From positions 28,927,291 to 28,991,290 of the forward strand of contig NW_022145604.1 in NCBI RefSeq assembly GCF_000002235.5: a DNA stretch of 64,000 bases, given 5' to 3'. The position numbers and the translations under genes were made by a program. Below are positions 56,564-64,000 of this stretch, one piece after another; within the stretch, counting starts at the first letter, position 1, and the number at the start of each line of letters is the position of its first letter. Below the pieces are notes generated by a model, which was not told where the DNA came from, ran no database searches, and worked only from the letters and a program-made list of their open reading frames with translations. Source of the DNA: Strongylocentrotus purpuratus (Eukaryota; Echinodermata; Echinoidea; Camarodonta; Strongylocentrotidae).

Positions 56564-59500
56564 ATGGCGGGAACTACAGCGTTGAGAGTGAAGCTTGCAT
56601 TCATATCAGTCGTCTCTTTGACTGTCGGGATAACATGTGCGCAGTTTGTAGCTGACGGAGAGAGACAGCTATGGCAAAGACTCTTGACAGGTAGGAGTAG
56701 ACTAGATAACATTGCTAGAAAAGTGAAGTATAACAGGCCTTTTTTATAAAACCATGCAACTGAATTTTTCATGTTAAGCAGGGCTCCCACTTAGCCAAGT
56801 TGTATAAGCGAGTTATGGCGAATTATGGCGAGTTGTGGTAAGTTGCCTCAAAGAGGCACTAGCAATACCTCGCGAAAAGCTCTTCTTGTAACTCGAGACA
56901 ACTCGTTATGGCTCGACGTAACTCTCTACAACATTCCACGACTCTCCTCGAATTAGTCGCGAGCAGTTCAATTTTTTTTTACTGACTCGTTGTTACTCGA
57001 GATGAAATCGCTTACACTCGCAATATACTCGCATTGTTTGTAACAAGCTCGCACTGCATTGTACATAACTCGTATCAACTCGCCACCTTCAAGTATACGC
57101 GAGTGCTATTCGAGTTTCTAAGAGTGGAGTACAAGCACGACGATCGTGCTGCAGGTCATGTCGAATTGCCCACGAGATTTACGCGAGTTTATATCGAGTA
57201 CGGGGACTTACGGCGAATTTCGTATGAGCATGAGCAGAGTAGGGCGAGCCTTTAATACGAGCATGACAAGCGCACCATGATATGTCAGCTGGCCTACCAT
57301 TGTGCAGAAGTTCAAGGCATGTTCTTCCTCCAACAGATCTAGCAAATATGCTTCTGGCATACATCTTTGTTTTGGAGAGCGCCAAAATCAGATGTGGCCT
57401 CCCCAGGGGGCAGGGGGCAGTGCCCCTACTTTTTCAAGTACCCGAAATGTGCACCTTTTTTCATAGGAAAATTGCCCCTTTAACTTTATAAAAAGAGCCC
57501 CTTTTACATAGTAAAAGTGGCAAAAACCCCTATCAATTTGTAAATGTGCCCCTTCCCCTTTTCACCTCTTAAAATTTCATTTCGATTCAATTCAATTCAA
57601 GATTTATTAAAAGCATGAGCCACAGCCCTATTACTGAAATGGTCATGTGTCCAATTAGCTCTAATAAGGCCGGGGGGGCCATTATGCCCCCCCCCCCTCC
57701 ACGATTTTTCTGATTGCTCAAGAACGCATATGGATGGCGCCCCACCACTCGCTGACTTTTTTCTTTCGAGTCTTGCGCAACTTTTAAAATAATTCTTTTG
57801 AAAATCTGACCTACGGTTACAAGGTCACGTGACCTTTTGTCTTTGCATGTCAGCCCGAAAATCGCTCATTTTCGTGATTTGTGTACAAAACATATGGAAA
57901 AGTCATTTTTTCTAAAAACAGATCAAACATGGGTTATTGGGTCTTGTTTAAAGTTTAGGTGGTTGTTTTGGGTGTCAAAATAGTTGAATTGTAGTCAGAA
58001 ATGAAATAAAACAACAAAAACAATGAAATACATAAGTTAAAAAAAACAATGAAATACATAAGAAATTATCAAAACAAGGGATAACATAAGGAATAAGCTG
58101 GCTCTTCCAAATTTTTTTGTTGTATTAATTTTCAGAATGGTCTAATGAATGTACTTAGTGAAAAAGAATGCCTAATTATGAATAATATATGATTTATGGG
58201 TAAAAATGTGATTTATGTGATGACTTTATTTGCATAAATTACCATAAATATGCAAATGAGTAAATTTTTCAAAAAATTGAAATTATCATATTATTCTATA
58301 CACTTCACTTGGCATGCTTGCAAATTTTCGCGGCGATCGGCCGCTTTGCGGCCGAGATCTTAAGGGGGGCATAATGCCCCCCCCCCCCGGCCATACGAAC
58401 AACTCAAATAGCCCGGCCTTATTAGGGTTAAAAGACCTTTTACATATTTCAAACATAAAATACAGTTACAATTAATTTTTCAATATCAAATTATGTATAG
58501 TTAATATGGTAAGATTGCTTGGGCAGCACAAATTAAAACACGGAGAGGAGAAACATGAAGAATAGAAGTAAGATAGGAAGATGTAAAAGTACATGAACAT
58601 TCATAATACGAATTGCATGTACTTTTAAAGAGTCATTACGACAATATACGAATATAAAATAGAAATGAAAATATTTTTGTAATAACATTGTTGACGTTTG
58701 ATATTGCGAGTATTTGTATTTTTGCTTTAAAAAATGATATAAAAAAATAATTATTGAGAAGTGCCCCTTTTCACTCATATATCTCAAGTTAGACCATGTT
58801 CCCAAATCCAATATCCTTTGCATATTGCCCCCTCCTTGGTATGAGTACCCCTTTTATTCGACAAGTGCCCCTTTTCCTTCGACAAGTTCCCATTTTCCTT
58901 TGCAATAAGTGTCCATTTTCAATTCTCATTAGTGCCCCTTTTCAGGAACGAGAAGTGCCCCTTTTCACTTTTGATAAGTGCCCCCTTTACCTCTAATAAT
59001 TTGCCCCATTTAGATTTCAGAGGTGCCTCTTTTACTTTGACAAGTGCCCTTTTTCGTTTCGAATAAGTGCCCCTCTTCCTAATGATAAGTAACCTTATTA
59101 AAATAAAGCCCTTTCTCCTTCTCATAAATGCCCCTTTTCATTTCTGGTAAATGGTCCTTTTTCAAGAACGAGAAGTGACTCCTTTTTCCTTCAGATAACT
59201 TTTGTTTGTTTTATTTCCTAAAATCATCATAAAACAATAATACAATATAACACAATCAAATAATTATGTAACTATAATAGAATGATAAAACGGTTAGATA
59301 GTCCATTAATCGAATGGCTCTGTTCTTCCATGGAGCACTGATAAGTCCCCCCCCCCCCCTTCATAAATAAAATTCGATAAATTTCCCTATTAAAATCTGG
59401 TAGGTACCCCTTTACTTTCAACTAATGCAAATTTTCTTGTATTGTAAATGACCCTTTTTCATGCCCATACATGCCCCTTTTGATATCTGTTCATTGTCCC

Positions 59501-62500
59501 TTTTCAGGTGCGATACATGCCCTTTGTCACCTCTGATAATTTCCCTTTCAACAATGATACGTGCCCCTTTTCCTTTTTAATAAGGGCATTATCCCCTTTT
59601 CCCCTCTTCTAAATGCCCCTTCAAAATCAGATCGAATCTCCTTTCCGGTCGACAAATGCACATTTCCTATTTTCATGAGTGCCTATTCTTCATCCCTGGT
59701 GAGTGCCTCTTTTTAAAGGTGTAAAACGTGCCCATTTTCACCTCTGATAATTACTCTTTATACTTTGACACGAGTTACTTTTCTTTTCTGATATATGTCC
59801 CCTTTTCCTCTCATCATTAAATGCGCCCCTAATTTCAAGCGACTAACAGCACCTCCTCCTAAAGCTTGCTCGCTCTGCTCGCTCACATTTATAGCTGATA
59901 TACTTATATTACTTATCAAAGGTCTATTCAGTCTTCCGTTATGAGAATTTGCATATAACCCCATCAAGATTGGGTTTTTGCTCTTTATAAGATGTAATTT
60001 TTTGTACTGCGACCTCGCCAATCTTTTAAAAATTTCCTCGCTCCATTCGCTCGGTCGGAAATGAATTTGAGGACCATCACACTCAACTGCAAAGTACAGT
60101 ACACGCCGAAAATCTCCGCAACACGATTACACGATTTATTTTTGGGATAATAATAATAATAATAATAATAATAGCCTAATAGTCCACTCCAAATTTTATT
60201 AAACCGAAACGGAAATTCTTTTTGCCCAATTGATCGTGAGCCCGGCAGCCACTGAGCAGCGCCAGATCGACGTTGCTCTATCCCTTACACGGTTTACACG
60301 ATTCACCTGAATCGTGTAACTGTGTAATCGTGTAAATTTACACGATTGAAGAATGTCGCTCTGAATCGTGTAATCGTGTAAATAGTTAAGTGCATTGGTC
60401 GGATGATTCGACCAGATGTAACAATCGTGTAACTGTGTAATCGTGGAAATTTACACGATTGAAGAATGTCGCTCTGAATCGTGTAATCGTGTAAATAGTT
60501 ATTAGGGTTATAAGGGCATTGGTAGAACGATACGACAAGCTGCAACAATCGTTAAATCTTATCCTGCTTACACCAATTGCTTTATACACAACTTACCTTC
60601 AGTGTACATCAGTTAATTACTGTACTTTATATTCGTGTATAAACCTCAGCACTTTCCACTAACTCGTATACTAATCCGTGAGACAAGGTAGGAAAACGTC
60701 AGAAACAGGAAGACATGATAGATGAAATACTTAAGGGAAAAAGATAGCTACGAGGAGAAGGGAACATATAAAAGGAAAATGAGGGTTGAAAGGCACGATA
60801 AAGATAAACAGAAAAAAAGAGAGAAAAAAGGGAAAACTAAAAAGTTGACCGGAAGAAAAGAAAGAGTGAAATAGAGTGATAAAAAAAAGGAAGGGCGAAA
60901 CCTAAAATTAACAGAAATGAGAAGGCTATGAAACGGAGAGGAAAAGAGACAAATTAATAAGGTAAGAGGGGAACATAATGAGGGAAAGAGAGGCGAGAAA
61001 GATATGGGGGAATGGAAAGATATTGAAAGAAAGAGAGAGAGAGTGAGAGAGAGAGAGAGAGATGAAAAAAGCTTTAGTTGAAAGAAAATGGGCACCGATC
61101 AGATTTTAATAGGGGCATTTATCGGAGTTGATGGGGGCATTTATCAAAAGTGAAGAGGGGCACTTCTCGTACTTAAAGAGGGATACTTACTAGAGATTAA
61201 AAGGACACTAATGAGAATGGAAAATGGACACTTATTGTAAAGGAAAATAGGAACTCGTCGAAGGAAAAGGGGTGTGTGTCAAAAGAAAAGGAGCACTTAT
61301 CAGAGTTGAAAAGGGGAAGGGGCACTTTTACAAATTAATAGGGACACTTGTCAAAGTAAAATAGGTACTTTTCCTACATACAAAGGGGCACTTTGGGGGA
61401 ACTTGAAAAAGTGGGGGGACACTGTGCCGCTAGCTAAACGTAACTCAAAGACAGTTGGCCGTTCCCCAACATAAAAAAATCCTCTGGACGGCCATGCATT
61501 ATGGCTCAAAGCATGGGCACACAGGAAAAAAAATTATGTTGGGGACCCGAGTAACATGCAATAAATTATTGAAAATTTATTGCATTTTCTGTTTTTTATT
61601 TTATTTATGGAAACTGCCCCCTACCCTAGCCCCCGCTGCGTACAGTCACGGTTCAGTGACAAAGCAATGGCCTCGTAACTGTGAGGCCCCAGGATCAAAA
61701 CCGTGTCGATGTGCTATATAAGTGCCCTTTTGTGGGGCATTAATCCTCATTACTGTCATTTATGACTTAAGGGCATAGGTCCCCTAGTTGATAAGCATAG
61801 TAGCATACACATGCTTTAGCAGTCACGCAACACACGCATTGGCAAATTATTATTCAATAAAATCTGAGAATGTATACTATTATCTAGATCTATTATTTTT
61901 AAATTATTTTTAAAATAATTCCATGAATTGGGATTGAAAAAAAATATTCCACCTTTATGAGCGACAGTGTATGAGCATGAGTGCAAGGCGAGCATGTCAA
62001 GCGCACCATATACGTCAGCTGCATGGCCTTGTGCAGAAGATCAAGGCCTGTTCTTCCTCCAGCATATCGAGCAAATATGCTTCTGGCATCCATCTTTATT
62101 TTGGAGAGCGCCAAAATCAAAGGTAGGCCTAACCGGGGGAGGGGTAAAGGGGCAGGTGGCACAGCGCCCTCACTTTCCAAGTATGTGCCCCTTTTTACAT
62201 AGGAAAAGTTGCCCTTTATCTTTAAAATGTGCCCCTTATAACTTGTAAAAGTGCCTCTTTTCCTTCGACAAGTTCCCATTTTCCCTTGCAATAAGTGTCA
62301 ATTTTTAATCGTCATAAGTGCCCCTTTTCACTTTTGATGAGTGCCCCCAGTACAATTGCTTAAGCATCATACTTTGCAGTTGGGTGTGATGGAAAATCAA
62401 TTTGCGAGCGAGGAAACAATTTTAAAATTTGTGAGGTTGCAGTGCGATAAATTAAATTTAAAAGAGGAAGTAATCCAATCCTGATGGGGTTATAAGCACA

Positions 62501-64000
62501 TTCTCATAACGGAAGACTGTAAAGACCTTTGATAAGTAACAAAATTATATCATCAATAAATGTTAGTGCGCGTAGCGACCGAGCTTTAAATAGTGGGTGC
62601 GTTTAATAATGAGAGGAAAAGGGGACACTCATCAGAAAGGAAAAGTAGCTCGTGTCAAAGTACAAATGCTAATTATCAGAGGTGAAAATGGGGCACTTTT
62701 TACACCTTTTAAAAGAGGCACTCACCAGAATAAGGATTTGGTGGGTATACCACAGTCCATAGTAGGAATTACTATAATTGGCGTAGTTGGCAGGGTTCGA
62801 ACCTGCGCGGGGAATCCCCAACAACATTTTGGTTGTCGGACCGAATATTTTTCTTCCACAAGCAAACAAAATAGGTACTTATGAAAATAGGAAATGGGCA
62901 TTTTTCGACGGAAAAAGGGCCCCGATCTGATTGTGAAAGGGGCATTTATAAGAGATGAAAAGGGGCATTTATGAAAAGGGGATAAGGCCCGTATTAGAAA
63001 GGGAAAGGGCACGTATCGCTGTAAAAGTAAATAATCAGAGGTGAAAAGTGGCACGTATCGCACCTGAAAAGGAACGATGACCAGATATGAAAAGGGGCAA
63101 TTATGGGAATGAAAAAGGGGCACTTACAATAAAACAAAATGTGCATTAGTTGAAAAAAAAGGGATACCGACCAGATTCTAACAGAGGCATTTATCGGAAG
63201 TGAAGGGGCAAGAATACAGTAAGAATACAGCCATTAGGTTAATGGACTATCGAACCGGTTTATCATTATATTATACAGTAGTTATATAAGTCTTTGATTT
63301 TGTTATATTGTGTTATTGTTTCTATGATGATTCTCGGAAATAAAACAAACAAAACTTATCTGAAGGGAAAAGGCGAACTTATCATTAGAAAGAGGGGCAC
63401 TTGTCAAAGTAAAAGAGGCACCTCTCAAATCTAAATAGGGCAAATTTTCAGAGGTAAAGGGGGCACTTATCAAAAGTGAAAAGGGGCACTTCTCGTTCCT
63501 TAAAAGGGGCACTTATGAGAATTGAAAATGGACACCTATTACAAAGGAAAATGGGAACTTGTCGAAGGAAAAGGGGCACTTGTCAAGATAAAAGGGGTAC
63601 TTATTCCAAGAAGGGGTAATATGCAAAGGATATTCGATTTGAGAACATGGTCTGACTTGAGATAAGTGAATGAAAAGGGGCACTTGTCAAAGAAATGCCA
63701 TAATTGTAGTTTTTTATATTGCATCACCTCTTTCGTCTTCTTTGTGCTTGGCTGATCGTCCACGAAGCGGAGTTAAGTCTTTTGTCAACTATGTTTGTTG
63801 CTACGGCAGGGAGCCAGCGAAAACGAACTCGTTTAATCAAACTATGGAAATGCAAGCATTACTTTAAACAAACAGAAATTTGTTATTCCTGGCTCATTTT
63901 TCCTGAAATGCACACACCACCTTATTTACACTGTGATTTTCTTGTTTGTTTCAGGGCTGCTCGGAACGATAAGTATACTGCTTGCCGTGCTATCACTATG
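56564..64000 (+). CDS. GHDC: GHDC-like GH3-domain protein, copy 2 (5' part only)
   Basis: Exon 1 is 56,564-56,690 (127 bp, as in copy 1), encoding MAGTTALRVKLAFISVVSLT and the rest of the N-terminal hydrophobic segment. Exon 2 begins at 63,955 after TTGTTTCAG and runs off the window; its first codons give GLLGTISILLAVLSL, matching copy 1. The same splice phases are kept. Intron 1 is 7,264 bp against 191 bp in copy 1 and is filled by repeats. Whether the rest of the gene is intact cannot be seen. Confidence 0.8.
56780..57220. repeat. Motif array of AACTCG / CGAGTT
   Basis: Begins GGGCTCCCACTTAGCC, then GCGAGTTATGGCGA-type units, then ACTCG-type units (GACAACTCGTTATGGCTCG), then CGCGAGTT again. 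The hexamer recurs about every 10-25 bp with orientation changing in blocks. GHDC copy 1 has no counterpart. Confidence 0.7.
57222..57575 (+). repeat. Outlying direct copy of a foldback centre module
   Basis: GTATGAGCATGAG, TCAAGCGCACCAT, TGTTCTTCCTCCA, CAAATATGCTTCTGGCAT and GGAGAGCGCCAAAATCA occur in the same order at 61,965-62,350, ending in both cases in TGCCCCTTTT units. It is split from the main foldback by the MITE at 57,659. Confidence 0.75.
57659..58427. mobile_element. piggyBac-type MITE, copy 2 (inverted relative to copy 1)
   Basis: Left end CTCTAATAAGGCCGGG, right end CCCGGCCTTATTAGGG, flanked by TTAG (left) and TTAA (right). The interior is the reverse complement of 41,701-42,432, including CGGCGATCGGCCG and the ACATGCAAAGACAAAAGG segment. 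Long C runs sit just inside both ends. Confidence 0.75.
60290..60550. repeat. 113-bp tandem repeat containing AATCGTGTAA motifs
   Basis: Two copies (ATCGTGTAACTGTGTAATCG at 60,311 and 60,424). Each copy has ACACGATT and AATCGTGT in both orientations and the segment GAAGAATGTCGCTCTGAATC. Single ACACGATT motifs also occur just upstream (60,120-60,300). Confidence 0.85.
60690..61080. repeat. Long polypurine tract
   Basis: About 390 bp with very few pyrimidines on the + strand, ending in (GA)n near 61,060. It lies in the loop of the foldback element. The Ser/Leu-rich ORF on the other strand is composition-driven. Confidence 0.85.
61645..61713 (+). repeat. tRNA-like sequence, degenerate
   Basis: GGTTCAGTGACAAAGC resembles an A box, GCCTCGTAACTGTGAGGC an anticodon arm, and AGGATCAAAACC a weak B box. 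Probably a SINE remnant. Confidence 0.45.
62780..62838 (-). repeat. tRNA-Ser 3' half with CCA, inside one foldback arm
   Basis: The - strand has a perfect T arm (GCAGG-TTCGAAC-CCTGC), the variable arm GGGGATTCCCC typical of tRNA-Ser, an anticodon-like stem ACAAC/GTTGT, and the acceptor 3' strand CAACTAC followed by G and CCA. No D arm or 5' acceptor strand is present. It lies in a piece of about 135 bp (62,738-62,870) missing from the other arm. Confidence 0.65.

Larger units (their letters stand above)
58735..63725. mobile_element. Giant foldback (TU-like) element in intron 1 of GHDC copy 2
   Basis: Two inverted arms of about 1.37 kb (58,735-60,105 and 62,350-63,725) enclose about 2.2 kb. 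Both arms contain blocks of a degenerate 22-24-bp unit (AAGTGCCCCTTTTC plus 8-10 variable bases) separated by a non-repetitive segment that also matches in inverted orientation (59,205-59,340 against 63,210-63,355). The centre holds another inverted pair of unit blocks (61,090-61,430 and 62,160-62,350). No long ORF. Sea urchin TU foldback elements are a known class with long, internally repetitive inverted arms; whether this belongs there is an inference. Confidence 0.8.

Noticed and set aside
60748..61095. 115-codon Ser/Leu/Phe-rich ORF on the - strand
   Set aside because: Produced by the polypurine tract; no domain and no upstream gene structure.
62780..62838. Functional tRNA-Ser gene
   Set aside because: No D arm or 5' acceptor strand can be found on the - strand, and CCA is encoded, which is not expected for a eukaryotic tRNA gene.
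58757..63690. CRISPR-like array (regular short unit with variable spacers)
   Set aside because: Units are degenerate, spacers only 8-10 bp, both orientations occur, and the context is a eukaryotic intron.
58796..63763. Cys/Pro/Phe-rich peptides with repeated CPFS units and their Lys/Gly-rich complements
   Set aside because: Direct translation of the GTGCCCCTTTTC unit in several frames; the unit is not a multiple of three, so no frame is maintained.

Overview
The window looks like AT-rich nuclear DNA from a marine invertebrate deuterostome, most likely an echinoderm and probably a sea urchin. The reasons are GT-AG introns, CYP2-clan P450 genes in tandem, an animal GH3-domain gene in tandem, a BEL/Pao element, CR1/L2-like and Tx1/L1-like LINEs, tRNA-derived SINEs, many palindromic MITEs and a long foldback element. 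The species call is an inference; no database search was possible. Exon coordinates below were worked out by hand from splice sites, reading-frame phase and comparison between duplicated copies.

Region 1 (1-31,560) is a tandem segmental duplication. Two complete cytochrome P450 genes lie on the + strand at 8,823-15,340 and 21,970-27,406. Each has four coding exons with identical phases and encodes 482 or 484 residues. The sequence that follows each gene, from about 165-172 bp past the stop codon, occurs three times, starting at 1, 15,512 and 27,572. A third P450 copy therefore probably ends about 170 bp before the window begins. Each repeat has its own insertions, and the empty copies give natural pre-insertion sites.

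Region 2 (31,560-41,000) is a spacer with a 106-bp-arm hairpin, followed by an intact five-coding-exon short-chain dehydrogenase gene on the - strand (34,404-39,956, 317 residues). It resembles the RDH/HSD17B6/BDH1 group. Its introns hold LINE fragments and a degenerate minisatellite.

Region 3 (41,000-64,000) is a second tandem duplication carrying GHDC-like genes on the + strand. Copy 1 (43,028-47,840, seven exons) has one apparent frameshift in exon 2. Copy 2 starts at 56,564 and only exon 1 plus the first 46 bp of exon 2 are inside the window. Between them is a decayed BEL/Pao retrotransposon on the - strand (about 50,050-54,330). Intron 1 is 191 bp in copy 1 but 7,264 bp in copy 2, where it holds a foldback element with arms of about 1.37 kb (58,735-60,105 and 62,350-63,725) made largely of a degenerate 22-24-bp motif.

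The three intact or nearly intact gene types (P450 monooxygenase, NAD(P)-dependent dehydrogenase, GH3-type acid-amido synthetase fold) could act on small molecules one after another, but this is only a hypothesis from adjacency. The most unusual structural theme is a set of elements built almost entirely from one short motif repeated in both orientations, each with its own motif.
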